A DNA stretch of 64,000 nt from Bacillota bacterium (GCA_011389985.1 JAABTH010000003.1:86829-150828), one strand, 5' to 3'; positions 20,313 to 29,428 are shown, numbered from the stretch's first letter. Translations and numbers: made by a program. The notes: generated from the sequence alone by a model not told the origin.

Positions 20313-21296
20313 ATGAAGCCTCTGATTACAGTCAGTAATCTTAAAATGCATTATCCGATTAAAAAAGTTGACAGCTTTACGAAGTATGATCTTTTAAAAG
20401 CTGTAGACGGAATCAGTTTTGACCTTTTTGAAGGAGAAACACTGGGGTTGGTCGGTGAATCAGGTTGTGGCAAGTCTACGACCCGAAAACTTTTACTAAA
20501 TGTAGAACCTCCTACAGGTGGTGAGGTGTTTTACAATGATGAAAATATATTTACGATGGACCGTTCTAGTCTGAAGGATTATCGGCGCAATGTACAGACT
20601 GTTTACCAGGATCCTTATTCCTCTTTGAACCCCAAGTGGAAGGTTTTAAAACTTGTTTCGGAGCCTTTAATTGTTCATAAAATTGGCAGCAGGAAAAGCC
20701 GTGAAGTTAAAGTTCGCGAGCTGTTATCACTTGTTGGTTTGAGAGAACAGTACATTGACAGCTTTGCCCATGAATTCAGCGGAGGGCAGCGTCAGAGGAT
20801 CTGTATAGCCCGTGCCCTTGCCCTGGATCCTCGGGTTATCATAGCCGATGAGCCTGTATCGGCGCTTGATGTATCAATTCAGGCCCAGGTAATAAATTTA
20901 TTTAAAGATTTGAAAGAAAGGCTTAATCTTACTTATTTATTTATCTCACATGATTTAAATGTTGTAAAACATATCAGTGATCGTGTTGCTGTTATGTATC
21001 TGGGTAAAATAGTTGAAACAGCTTCTTGTGATGATCTTTTTGATAACCCCAAACATCCCTATACAAAAGCATTAATTAAATCTATTCCGGTAGCTGATCC
21101 TGAAGAAAAAACAGCTGTTGCTGCTCTTAAAGGTGAAATTCCGAGCCCGATTGATCCTCCCCCGGGATGTGCTTTCCATACCAGGTGTCCGGAAGCAATG
21201 GATAGGTGCAGAGAAATTATTCCGGAAATGTTCTCTATTTCAGGCGATCACCAGGTTTCTTGCCATCTTTACACAGGGGGCAATAAAACTGTATAG
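20313..21296 (+). CDS. Peptide-type ABC transporter ATPase, DppF/OppF family
   Basis: 327 aa. Walker A GESGCGKSTT, QTVYQDPYSSLNPKW, signature FSGGQRQRICIARAL, Walker B VIIADEPVSALD and FISHDLNVVKHISDRVAVMYLGKIVE. The C-terminal extension has CAFHTRCPEAMDRC. Starts at ATG 20 bp after the DppD-type gene and forms the heterodimeric motor with it. The following 190 bp before the binding-protein gene hold no ORF, but two purine-rich stretches and a small GTGAT/ATCAC hairpin. Confidence 0.95.
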   Translation: MKPLITVSNLKMHYPIKKVDSFTKYDLLKAVDGISFDLFEGETLGLVGESGCGKSTTRKLLLNVEPPTGGEVFYNDENIFTMDRSSLKDYRRNVQTVYQDPYSSLNPKWKVLKLVSEPLIVHKIGSRKSREVKVRELLSLVGLREQYIDSFAHEFSGGQRQRICIARALALDPRVIIADEPVSALDVSIQAQVINLFKDLKERLNLTYLFISHDLNVVKHISDRVAVMYLGKIVETASCDDLFDNPKHPYTKALIKSIPVADPEEKTAVAALKGEIPSPIDPPPGCAFHTRCPEAMDRCREIIPEMFSISGDHQVSCHLYTGGNKTV

Positions 21297-21485
21297 GAGG
21301 GATTGATACGGTTCCAGATAGCTCCGTGATCTGAATCACAGCGTTTGGAGGGAGGCGAAAGCAGAAAAAGATTTATTCAGAATGTTTTAGAGGGGTATTT
21401 ATCTTAAAAGGACCGGATAACCTGATTTTTTTTAACGGGGTCATCCAAGTCCTGCCAATTTATTTGGAGAAAGCGAGGATATGTT

Positions 21486-23069
21486 ATGCGAAGCAAAGCA
21501 GGTTTAATTTCTTTGATAGCCTTGTTACTGTTACTGGTTTTATTCGCAGTTGGATGTGGCGATGCAGAAAATGGTGAACCGGCTGCTCCTGAAGAACCGG
21601 ATGAAAAAATCTTTATTATTGCCAGGGGTACTGATGCCAAAACCCTTGACTGCGGCTATGCTTATCATGAAGGTGAAATTGATCTTATGTACCACCTTTA
21701 TGATGGTTTGGTTAGATTTAAGGATGATGAGAGTCTTGAAATTGAGCCGGCCCTTGCGGCAGATTGGTCGGTTTCCGAAGATGGACTTGTCTGGACATTT
21801 AACCTGCGTGATGATGTTAAATTCCACGACGGGACAGACTTTAATGCTGATGCAGTAGAGTTCAGCTTCATGCGTATTCTTGATGAGAATCATCCTTATT
21901 ATGGTCTTGGCGACCAGGGTTTGGCCTACATGGATTGGCTCCTATCCGGGGCAATCAAAGAAGTAAGAGCCGTGGATGATTACGTTGTTGAAGTTGAGCT
22001 TAATGATGTTTTTGGACCCTTTTTGATGTATATGGGAATTTATTCCCAGTTTATAGTAAGCCCGACTGCTGTTGAAACTCATGGTGAAGATTACTTCCAG
22101 AATCCAGTTGGTACTGGACCATTCAAGTTTGATGAATGGAAGCGGGATGAATATGTTCAGATGTCGGTTAATGACGGTTACTGGGGTGAAATTCCGGCTA
22201 TCGACACTATCATCTGGAAAGTAGTGCCGGATGAATCAACTCGCTTGATGGAGTTGCAGTCTGGCAATGTTCACGCTATTAAATCAATCTCCCCTGCCCA
22301 GCTTGATACTATTCTGGCCAGTGATGACCTCGCTATGATGCAGGTAGCAGGCTCTAACCTGTTTTATGCAGCAATAAACCATCAAGCAGAACCTTTTGAT
22401 GATCTTAGGGTGCGCCAGGCATTTATGCATGCCATTGATTTTGACGCCCTGGTAGAAAGTGTTTATGAAGGTTTGGGAACAAGGGCTGTTAACCCCATGC
22501 CGCCTACACTTCTTGGCTACAACCATGATATCGAACCATATGCATATGATCCTGATCGTGCTGTTGAACTGCTTACCGAAGCAGGACTTCCGGACGGTTT
22601 TGATATGGATCTGCATGTATTTGCCGAGTCAAGAGCATATGTTGGCAGACCTGTTGATGCTGCCGAGATTTTTAAAAGCGATTTGGCCCAGGTCGGGATT
22701 AATGCAAACGTAGTTGTAAATGAATGGGGCACCCATCGAAGCCTGTTAAGAGAGCATGAACACCAGGTAGGATTTATCGGGTGGTTTGATGTGCCTCATC
22801 CGAACAATTTCCTGAATTTACTGGTTTTAAGAGCGGTTAATAACCAGTATGAAAATCCGGAGTTGGAAGAGCTTTCAAATAAAGCTCTGGCAACGATTGA
22901 CCCGGCTGAGCAGGAGCAATATTACAGGGAAATGCAGGAGATAATCCTTCGTGATGTTGTAGTCGTCCCTATAGCTCACAGCGACTATACTGCTGTTGTG
23001 CTTGATGAAATCAGTGGATTCAGACTTGATTCGCTGGGTAATGTACTTGCACATAAAGTTAGTTTCTAA
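21486..23069 (+). CDS. Extracellular solute-binding lipoprotein, family 5
   Basis: 527 aa. Signal peptide with lipobox LFAVGC at residues about 19-24, then a Gly/Pro/Glu linker, so the protein is a lipid-anchored receptor outside the cell. The SBP_bac_5 fold is clear: YDGLVRFKDDESLEIEPALAADWSVSEDGLVWTFNLRDDVKFHDGTDFNADAVEFSF, NPVGTGPFKFDEWKRDEYV, DDLRVRQAFMHAIDF. It captures the solute for the upstream permease/ATPase set. The family binds peptides, but also opines, glutathione, sugars and amides, so the ligand is open. Confidence 0.93.
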   Translation: MRSKAGLISLIALLLLLVLFAVGCGDAENGEPAAPEEPDEKIFIIARGTDAKTLDCGYAYHEGEIDLMYHLYDGLVRFKDDESLEIEPALAADWSVSEDGLVWTFNLRDDVKFHDGTDFNADAVEFSFMRILDENHPYYGLGDQGLAYMDWLLSGAIKEVRAVDDYVVEVELNDVFGPFLMYMGIYSQFIVSPTAVETHGEDYFQNPVGTGPFKFDEWKRDEYVQMSVNDGYWGEIPAIDTIIWKVVPDESTRLMELQSGNVHAIKSISPAQLDTILASDDLAMMQVAGSNLFYAAINHQAEPFDDLRVRQAFMHAIDFDALVESVYEGLGTRAVNPMPPTLLGYNHDIEPYAYDPDRAVELLTEAGLPDGFDMDLHVFAESRAYVGRPVDAAEIFKSDLAQVGINANVVVNEWGTHRSLLREHEHQVGFIGWFDVPHPNNFLNLLVLRAVNNQYENPELEELSNKALATIDPAEQEQYYREMQEIILRDVVVVPIAHSDYTAVVLDEISGFRLDSLGNVLAHKVSF

Positions 23070-23075
23070 ACCAGG

Positions 23076-23103
23076 CAGGGGCAGGGTTTTTACCCTGCCC
23101 CTG
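23076..23103 (+). other. Strong GC hairpin after the binding-protein gene
   Basis: CAGGGGCAGGG and CCCTGCCCCTG form an 11-bp perfect stem with a 6-nt loop, 7 bp after the stop codon. No T-run follows, so it more likely protects the upstream mRNA or partly attenuates read-through into the amidohydrolase than terminates fully. Confidence 0.6.
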
Positions 23104-23131
23104 TAATCTTACAGTAAAGAAGGCCCGTTAA

Positions 23132-24337
23132 ATGATCAACCTGTATAAAAACGCTGTTTTAGTAGATGGCTATGGTGGAACACCTCTTGAAGATGCGCTG
23201 CTTGCTATAGAAAATGATACGATCATATTTGCCGGAAAAGCTGATAAATATGAAATACCGACTGGGGCACAGGTTATTGATGTTGCCGGAAAAACTATTA
23301 TTCCCGGTCTGATCGACTGCCACATCCATATGGATTTGCACGGTATGGCTAATACAAACGATGAAAATCATGTTGAAGATAAATTGCGTTCAATCAGAAC
23401 TGCTCACAATATGAGAAAGACTTTACACCAGGGTATAACAACTATCAGGAATGCCGGAAGTGTCAACCATATAGATTTTGCTGTCAAAGCAGCAATAGAA
23501 CAAGGCTGGGTTGAAGGTCCCCGTATTTTTACCTCGGGGAAAATCATCAGCATGACTGCTCAGGGAAACGATTATTTTAACGGGATGTACAGGGAGGCCG
23601 ACGGACCTGATGAAGTGCGCAAAGCTGCCCGCGAACAGCTTAAGGCCGGTGCAGATTTTCTTAAAGTTATGGCCACCGGTGCTTACATGAATCCCGGAGG
23701 AGTACCGGGAGCTGTTCAGTACGGTCTTAATGAACTTGAAGTAATTGTCGACGAAGCAGGTAAGCTGGGACTTCATGTCGCGGCACATGCACATGGAACT
23801 CAGGGTATTATTAATGCTGCCATGGCTGGAGTAAAAACTATTGAACACGGCAGTTTTATTGATGACCGGGGGATTGAGTTGATGCTTGAAAAAAATATTT
23901 ACCTGGTTCCAACATATGTAGCCGGTTATCGAATCCTTGAAAATGCAAAGAAAAGCGGCGTACCCGGTTTCATGATTGAGAAGAATCAGGGCATGAGAAA
24001 AGTGCGGGCTGCAAGCATAAAAAAAGCAATCGAGGCAGGTATCAAGGTTGCTTTCGGTTCAGATGCCGGCACAAGCTATAATTGTCATGGATTAAATGCC
24101 ATGGAGCTTATACTGTGGGTTAGGGAAGGGTTTATGGGGCCCCTGCAGGCTATATGCAGCGGTACGCGCATTGCTGCCGAAGCAATTGGCGTCGAAGACA
24201 GGATCGGCACTCTTGAAAAAGGCAAACTGGCAGATTTTGTTATTGTTGAAGGAGATCTTTCAGTATCGCTTGATCCGCTTCTTGACAGTGTCAAGGCGGT
24301 ATATAAAGAAGGTAAAGAAATATCAGTGTTGAATTAA
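23132..24337 (+). CDS. Metal-dependent amidohydrolase (imidazolonepropionase/prolidase-like)
   Basis: 401 aa. Amidohydrolase superfamily: GKTIIPGLIDCHIHMDLHG (HxH), a probable carboxylated lysine in GADFLKVMATGAYM, LGLHVAAHAHGTQGI, GVKTIEHGSFIDD and AFGSDAGTSYN (catalytic Asp), with a small beta-sandwich formed by both termini. Relatives hydrolyse amide or lactam bonds, including dipeptides with C-terminal Pro or Lys/Arg. It follows the binding-protein gene by 62 bp, separated by the hairpin, so it very likely acts on the imported compound. No signal peptide, hence cytoplasmic. Confidence 0.9.
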   Translation: MINLYKNAVLVDGYGGTPLEDALLAIENDTIIFAGKADKYEIPTGAQVIDVAGKTIIPGLIDCHIHMDLHGMANTNDENHVEDKLRSIRTAHNMRKTLHQGITTIRNAGSVNHIDFAVKAAIEQGWVEGPRIFTSGKIISMTAQGNDYFNGMYREADGPDEVRKAAREQLKAGADFLKVMATGAYMNPGGVPGAVQYGLNELEVIVDEAGKLGLHVAAHAHGTQGIINAAMAGVKTIEHGSFIDDRGIELMLEKNIYLVPTYVAGYRILENAKKSGVPGFMIEKNQGMRKVRAASIKKAIEAGIKVAFGSDAGTSYNCHGLNAMELILWVREGFMGPLQAICSGTRIAAEAIGVEDRIGTLEKGKLADFVIVEGDLSVSLDPLLDSVKAVYKEGKEISVLN

Positions 24338-24412
24338 TATAAGATTAAGATCTTATCAATTGGTTCTGGATTCCCTGGTGCTAATAATTATAGATGAAGG
24401 ATGTTGTTACCG

Positions 24413-25264
24413 GTGAATAATTCTTTGTTCGAAAGGATCAAAGAAAAAGGAGAAGAATTATCTCCGAAGCAGGTGCAGCTGGCAAACTACCTTATCAACA
24501 ACTATAAAACTGCGGCATTTCAGACTATTGCCCAGATGGCAAAAGAGTCAAATGTCAGTGAAGCTACAGTTGTCAGGTTGGCTATGTTCCTTGATTATTC
24601 CGGATTTCCGGAGATGCTGGAGGACCTGCAGGCAGTTGTGCAGCATGAGCTGCAGGCTTTCGAAACAATCAGACATACCTACAAAGGTGATCAGCTGAAG
24701 CAGCTTAATATTCTTGAAACAGTGGTTAATAATGATCAGCGAAATATTAACAGGCTTTTTGAAAGTGTTACAATGAGGGACATTGAAAAAACAGTAGATA
24801 CCATATGCAATTCAGATCGGGTTTTTGTAGTCGGTTCATATTCTTCCGGCTACCTGGCCCAGTACTTTGGCTACAACCTGGCCAAGGTAAAGAAAAATGT
24901 TACGACACTAAGCAGGGATAGTACCGATGCATTTAACTTTTTTTTATCCTGCGACAGTAAAACCACGGCATTTATATTTTCTTTTCCTCGATATCCGCGT
25001 AAAATGCAGCTTTTAGGAGAAGCTTTTCGTAAAAAAAAGGCTACCGTAGTTGGTATTACAGATAGTATCCTTTCCCCGCTTAAAGCAGTCTCCAACCAGC
25101 TCCTGGTTATACCTCAGCAATACACATCATTTACTGATCCCGGTTGTTCAATCATGCTTCTTCTACAGGCGATCATCATGGAATATATATCCAGAAATCC
25201 GGACGAAACAGAATCTTCCCTCCAGCAGTTTGATGAATATGTAGATTGCATAAAATTTCTATAA
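24413..25264 (+). CDS. RpiR-family transcriptional regulator (HTH plus SIS domain)
   Basis: About 283 aa from GTG 24413. The track ATG at 24401 abuts GAAGGA, too close to serve as its binding site, whereas the GTG is 11 nt away. The N-terminal HTH_6 (about 1-75: LSPKQVQLANYLINNY, TIAQMAKESNVSEATVVRLAMFLDYSGFPEM) is followed by a SIS domain (about 115-240: VDTICNSDRVFVVGSYSSGYLAQYFGYNLAKV, DSTDAFNFFLSC). RpiR proteins sense phosphorylated sugars or related acids. It probably binds the TGAAA/TTTCA palindromes on the importer promoter. Confidence 0.92.
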   Translation: MNNSLFERIKEKGEELSPKQVQLANYLINNYKTAAFQTIAQMAKESNVSEATVVRLAMFLDYSGFPEMLEDLQAVVQHELQAFETIRHTYKGDQLKQLNILETVVNNDQRNINRLFESVTMRDIEKTVDTICNSDRVFVVGSYSSGYLAQYFGYNLAKVKKNVTTLSRDSTDAFNFFLSCDSKTTAFIFSFPRYPRKMQLLGEAFRKKKATVVGITDSILSPLKAVSNQLLVIPQQYTSFTDPGCSIMLLLQAIIMEYISRNPDETESSLQQFDEYVDCIKFL

Positions 25265-25353
25265 ATTTTAAAGCTTATAAAGAGTTTAGTAACATAAAAA
25301 TCGAATACAATAATAACTTAATATAGATTAACCTTAATAAGTTCGGGAGGGAC

Positions 25354-26325
25354 ATGATGAGTTTTCGCATTGTTGAACGGATATTTTCAGAAGACGAAAA
25401 GTCTCCGTCAGTACTGATTGCCAACATATATGGTGAACCGAATGTTGAAAAGAATATAAAAAAGATGGAGAAAATCATTGAAATTGCCCATTGGAAAAAA
25501 GTTAATATATTAATTTTCCCTGAACTAAGCGCAACAGGTTATATATGGAAAGACAGTGATCCAGCACCGGTTTGGGATCTGCTTGCTGATGGTGAGAATA
25601 AACGCATCGAATCATGGATAAGGAATATCCGGGACAGTCTCACCGAAGGTGAGGGTGGTTTGGAATATATTTTTTACGGCAATGTTCGCGAAAAAAACAA
25701 GAAATACTATAACTGTACTTTTATACTTAATCCTTCAATAGATTACCGCCTTGAAGAATATATATACGCAAAAGTATTTCTTACGCCCAGTGAAAGAGTA
25801 TTCTTCAGTCAGGGTACCGATAAGCGTTTGAGTATTGATACAAGGTGGGGGCGATTCGGTTTTTTAATATGTTATGACCTCTGCTTTGTAGAGCTGCCCA
25901 GGCAGTATGCTTTTATTGATGGTGTAGACGCCATTGTTACCATGGCTGCCTGGCATTCTCAGGCGATTCGGGAATATGAAAAGATGAATACACGAACCGA
26001 CCATTATTATGGTTTTCTCTGGGATTTGATGAATGCATCAAAGGCTGCATATAACCAGGTCTGGAGTCTGGGTTCTAACTGGGTTGGCAGGCATAAAAAG
26101 AGCCTCGAATACTTTTGGGGCGGCAGTGGGCTGTGGGCGCCGTCTGGTATGAAGCTTTTACAGGCTTCAAATATAAATGAAGAGCTGTTGATAATTCGCA
26201 ATATTGATATAAAGGGGCAGCGTGACCGCGAACAGGATGATTTTAACTATAAAATTGATTTTCGTGAGCTTTATCGCCAGATGAAGTTCTCCACCGATTG
26301 TATCCACTTTATTGATGAAAAATAA
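25354..26325 (+). CDS. Carbon-nitrogen hydrolase (nitrilase superfamily)
   Basis: 323 aa. The catalytic Glu-Lys-Cys set is in order: Glu in LIFPELSATGYIW, Lys in EEYIYAKVFLTPSERVFF, Cys in FGFLICYDLCFVELPRQYA. The superfamily cleaves amides, nitriles or carbamoyl groups in the cytoplasm; this member is not close enough to a named branch to call the substrate. ATG behind GGGAGGG, 89 bp after the RpiR gene and on the same strand, so it may belong to the same locus and act after the amidohydrolase. Confidence 0.88.
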   Translation: MMSFRIVERIFSEDEKSPSVLIANIYGEPNVEKNIKKMEKIIEIAHWKKVNILIFPELSATGYIWKDSDPAPVWDLLADGENKRIESWIRNIRDSLTEGEGGLEYIFYGNVREKNKKYYNCTFILNPSIDYRLEEYIYAKVFLTPSERVFFSQGTDKRLSIDTRWGRFGFLICYDLCFVELPRQYAFIDGVDAIVTMAAWHSQAIREYEKMNTRTDHYYGFLWDLMNASKAAYNQVWSLGSNWVGRHKKSLEYFWGGSGLWAPSGMKLLQASNINEELLIIRNIDIKGQRDREQDDFNYKIDFRELYRQMKFSTDCIHFIDEK

Positions 26326-26361
26326 ATAACACTATTAATTTATATATTCATGTTGATGCCC

Positions 26362-27723
26362 TCAATCTGTAAGAGCTTCAACAGTATCGATATACTGGTT
26401 AACATTAAACTTGGATTTACTGCCGTTGTAGCTCATAAACCTGATTTTGCCGAAGACCGGACGCTCAAACCAGGCCCGGTCGTGCACACCGCCGATACTC
26501 CAGGTTATTCCCGCATAGCCATTTGGATCACGGCCATCCAAAGAATATTTGTCGTTCAGATATATGGCAGTATTAATTGCGTCAGTCGGAGTTTCAGACC
26601 ACTCGAGAATTTTTTTCGCCCAGTACATGCGCATATATCCATGCATTTTACCGGTAACAACCATTTCCTTCTGGGCGGCGTTCCATAAGTGATCATGAGT
26701 TTCAGCAGATTCAAATTCATCCTTTGAGTATATATATTCACGCGGATCATCAAGGTGTTCTGCCAAAGTTTCACGTGCCCATCGTGGAAAACTTTCAACT
26801 TTGTCATAGTTATCATTATAGAAACAAAAGTTGTCGGATAGTTCACGGCGCACGATAAGTTCTTCAAGGTATGATTCAGTATGAATACCAGGTGCTTCAG
26901 CCTGTCTTGTCAAATAAGCCAGACGCTGAGCGCTTAGCTGGCCAAAATGCAAATACGGAGAGAGACCTGACTGGCCTTTCTTGTTTGGGTCGTTGCGATC
27001 TGCTTCATAATCTGCCAGTCTCTCTTCTATGAATGACTGCATGGCGGCATATGCTGCTTTTTCACCGGGGATAAAAAAGCGGTTTCCCCCCGTGGTGAAG
27101 TCAAAGCCGAGGCTCTCTACCACCTTGGTCCAATTAACTTCCGGTATATTTTTCATCGAATGGGGATGCTTGATGATTTCAGGAAAGTCAGACAAAAAAT
27201 CCGGCAATAACTTTTTCACTTTCGGACGGAATGTGTACGCTGCGTATTCCTGTTTGGATGTTGCCGACCAACAGGGAATAATATTATGGGCATCTACTTC
27301 AAAGAAAGAAGTTGGTAATGTTTTAACCACATTATTTTTCCAGCGGCGATTAATCCTGAGTGGTGAAAAATCAGTAACAAGAGCCCCTGCCTTATAATCT
27401 TTGCAAAAACGGAGGATATTTTCTTCTGGTTTTCCAGTTAACAGGTGAAAAATTATGTTCAGTTTTTTCATTGCTGTTTCAATTTCTTTTAATCCTTCCA
27501 GCATAAAACTATAATTGCGAATAGAAGCTTGAAGATACCGGGGTGTAAGGCAAAATACTGTTACCAGGGGTGTTTTAAGCTCAAGAGCCAGATCTTGGGC
27601 GTGTAAAAGCGCCCAATTATCCTTGATTCGCTGATCCCGGCTCATCCAATAGATAACCGGACCTTTTGCTAAAGTTTTATCATTAAGCGGCCTAATCCTT
27701 CTTTCATCTACCCTTGCGTGCAT
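26362..27723 (-). CDS. Class II deoxyribodipyrimidine photolyase
   Basis: 453 aa, full length. Splits cyclobutane pyrimidine dimers with light using FADH-. N-terminal DNA_photolyase domain (GPVIYWMSRDQRIKDNWALLHAQDLALELKTPLVTVFCL) and the C-terminal FAD domain with class II landmarks: SGLSPYLHFGQLSAQRLA, YLEELIVRRELSDNFCFYN, MHGYMRMYWAKKILEWSETPTDA, and YSLDGRDPNGYAGITWSIGGVHDRAW. Notable in an otherwise anaerobe-like genome, suggesting exposure to light. It is convergent with the nitrilase gene and divergent from the c-di-GMP riboswitch operon. Confidence 0.95.
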   Translation of the reverse strand: MHARVDERRIRPLNDKTLAKGPVIYWMSRDQRIKDNWALLHAQDLALELKTPLVTVFCLTPRYLQASIRNYSFMLEGLKEIETAMKKLNIIFHLLTGKPEENILRFCKDYKAGALVTDFSPLRINRRWKNNVVKTLPTSFFEVDAHNIIPCWSATSKQEYAAYTFRPKVKKLLPDFLSDFPEIIKHPHSMKNIPEVNWTKVVESLGFDFTTGGNRFFIPGEKAAYAAMQSFIEERLADYEADRNDPNKKGQSGLSPYLHFGQLSAQRLAYLTRQAEAPGIHTESYLEELIVRRELSDNFCFYNDNYDKVESFPRWARETLAEHLDDPREYIYSKDEFESAETHDHLWNAAQKEMVVTGKMHGYMRMYWAKKILEWSETPTDAINTAIYLNDKYSLDGRDPNGYAGITWSIGGVHDRAWFERPVFGKIRFMSYNGSKSKFNVNQYIDTVEALTD

Positions 27724-27850
27724 AGGAATTATCTGCTCCGTATAATTTATTTTTGATCCGATTTTTTATGAAATTAGCCTGATGTCTGTTGTCATTATCT
27801 CAATCTATCCTCCCTGTGTAAAGGGTTTAGAGATAAACAAGCTCAAATGC

Positions 27851-27879
27851 TTGACAAATGGCATTTTTTCGACTATACT
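27851..27879 (+). promoter_or_regulatory. Promoter of the riboswitch-controlled gene
   Basis: TTGACA, 17-bp spacer and TATACT, about 15 bp before the first aptamer. Near-consensus vegetative promoter. Confidence 0.8.
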
Positions 27880-27892
27880 TATTATAGGTTCG

Positions 27893-28011
27893 AATAAGTG
27901 TAAGCCTGAACGATAACGGCAAACCTGCTGAAAAACAGGGGCGCAAAGCTAAAGGGTCTAAAGCTCCAAGCGAGCTATGACAGCCTGGCTACCGAAACGG
28001 GTTTTCTTATT
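27893..28011 (+). promoter_or_regulatory. Cyclic di-GMP-I (GEMM) riboswitch, first aptamer
   Basis: The GEMM-I core is recognisable: GGCAAACC, a GAAA-tetraloop hairpin (CTGCTGAAAAACAG), GGGCGCAAAGCTAAAGGGTCTAAAGCT, then GAGCTATGACAGCCTGGCTACCG. AATAAG (27893) and CTTATT (28006) could close the outer helix. No terminator hairpin with T-run follows directly, so this aptamer may act through the second one. Confidence 0.92.
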
Positions 28012-28092
28012 TATCTAAGTAATTAAAGTGGAGGAATGAACAAGCACCATTTTCGGTTGGTGAGAATAATCCAGCCGGACCAAATTTAACCT

Positions 28093-28211
28093 GACCGACA
28101 AAGGCAAACCTGCTGAAAAGTAGGGACGCAAAGCTAAAGGGTCTAAAGCTCCGAGCGAGCTATGACAGCCTGGCTACCGAAACGGGTATTCTTGTTTCTA
28201 CTTTGTCGGTC
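28093..28211 (+). promoter_or_regulatory. Cyclic di-GMP-I (GEMM) riboswitch, second aptamer
   Basis: Nearly identical to the first aptamer (about five differences over 90 nt), so a recent duplication. The P1 helix GACCGACAAAG (28093-28103) with CTTTGTCGGTC (28201-28211) is 11 bp and perfect. Its 3' end shares GTC with the terminator stem that follows, giving a simple either/or switch. Confidence 0.95.
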
Positions 28212-28232
28212 CCTCTGAAGGAGGGACTTTTT
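28209..28232 (+). terminator. Riboswitch expression platform: terminator that also hides the ribosome binding site
   Basis: GTCCCTC and GAGGGAC form a 7-bp stem with a 5-nt loop and a TTTTT run. The stem contains the GAAGGAGGG binding site of the next gene. Since GTC also belongs to P1 of the second aptamer, ligand-bound P1 should prevent this hairpin, predicting an ON switch for c-di-GMP. Confidence 0.75.
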
Positions 28233-28233
28233 G

Positions 28234-29382
28234 ATGAAGAAAACAACATGGGTAAAAAGTTTAGCGGTAACAGTAGCGGTAACAGCAATAATGGGTTTAG
28301 CAGGTTTTTACTTCTTTGCCGAACCGAATGTGACTCCGTTAAATGCCGGCAGTGTGGAGGCTACCGGATATGACAGCGCGAGTGTAAGCTTTACCTCTAT
28401 AGTTGAAAGCATTCCCGAATTAAGAAACACTATTGCAGAAGAAACTGATCCTTCAGTGAAAAACACTATTGCAGAAGAGACTGATACTTCAGTGGATACC
28501 ACAGCAGCAACAACTGATACTTCAGTGGATAACATAGCAGCAACAACTGATAAGAATGAAGAAACTCCTGTTAGGGCAATTCCTGCAGCAGAAGCCAGTG
28601 AACCTGCCGAAGTTGAAGCGGTAAAAGCTACTGCAGTTGCAGTTGAAGAAAAAACTGAGGAGCCTGCAGCAGCCCCTGTGCCTGAGGAAGATACTGCTGT
28701 CACGACAAGCAGCCCGTCGGCAGTAAGCGTTACTCCGGTTACTTATTCCTGGGGTTCTGCCGGTAACTACACCTTCCTCATGGAAGTTAAAGTGACAAAT
28801 AAGGGTACAGAAACCTCTAAAGGGGTAGCAGTTTCCGTTCCTCTGCTCGAAAACAGTTCGCCTTACCAGACTACAACTTTAAAATCAGTCAACTACGATG
28901 TTATTTCCAATTCTGGTCGGGTCAGTACTTTTAACCTTGGTGATCTTGCGCCGGGTGAAAGTAAAACCATTGTAGTTGATTTTGCTATCAATGTTCGTAC
29001 CGTTTCGATTAACTCAACTAATGATACAGTTGAACAGGCGCGCAAAATTTACGAAAAATATGCCGGGTCGGGCAACTGTCGCGAACTGGCTTTAGGGTTT
29101 ATTAAAGAAGCACGTGCCCAGGGTATTAAGGCCCGTGAAGTTATTGGCTTTGCTCGCCCGCAGCGCAGTGCAATGACATCAGGTTCACTCCAGGGCGCCC
29201 GTCACAGCTGGGCTGAGTTTTATATAGATGGGCTTGGCTGGGTGCCTGTTGACCTGACGTTCCAATATTTCGGTTCATTTCCGCAAACCTCACATATCGT
29301 CGAGAGTTACAGCGACCAATCAATCAAAGTTAACTTTACGGGCGGAAGTCTTAGCGCCACATGGAGCAACGCTATACTTTAA
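28234..29382 (+). CDS. Secreted transglutaminase-like protein under c-di-GMP riboswitch control
   Basis: About 382 aa from ATG 28234 (GAAGGAGGG 8 nt upstream). N-terminal signal or anchor (WVKSLAVTVAVTAIMGLAGFYFF). Residues about 60-165 are a low-complexity Thr/Ala/Glu linker with repeats IAEETDxSV and AATTDxSVD. A CARDB-like beta domain follows (YTFLMEVKVTNKGTETSKGVAVSVPL ... LAPGESKTIVVDFAI). The C-terminal transglutaminase core has Cys in GNCRELALGFIKEARAQGIKAREVIGF, His in GARHSWAEFYIDGLGW and Asp in PVDLTF. It may crosslink or cleave surface proteins when c-di-GMP is high, a role inferred from the switch. Confidence 0.85.
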   Translation: MKKTTWVKSLAVTVAVTAIMGLAGFYFFAEPNVTPLNAGSVEATGYDSASVSFTSIVESIPELRNTIAEETDPSVKNTIAEETDTSVDTTAATTDTSVDNIAATTDKNEETPVRAIPAAEASEPAEVEAVKATAVAVEEKTEEPAAAPVPEEDTAVTTSSPSAVSVTPVTYSWGSAGNYTFLMEVKVTNKGTETSKGVAVSVPLLENSSPYQTTTLKSVNYDVISNSGRVSTFNLGDLAPGESKTIVVDFAINVRTVSINSTNDTVEQARKIYEKYAGSGNCRELALGFIKEARAQGIKAREVIGFARPQRSAMTSGSLQGARHSWAEFYIDGLGWVPVDLTFQYFGSFPQTSHIVESYSDQSIKVNFTGGSLSATWSNAIL

Positions 29383-29428
29383 TGCATCCCTCCTTCAAAT
29401 GAATTTAGAGATGCATTGTTAACCAGGG

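Noticed and set aside
28036-28089. 17-codon ORF between the two riboswitches (ATG after GTGGAGGA)
   Set aside because: Binding site abuts the start codon and the stretch forms a CACCA/TGGTG hairpin; more likely linker RNA than a gene.
28308-28703. 131-aa minus-strand ORF opposite the transglutaminase gene
   Set aside because: Ser/Val-rich antisense of the low-complexity Thr/Ala linker; no binding site.
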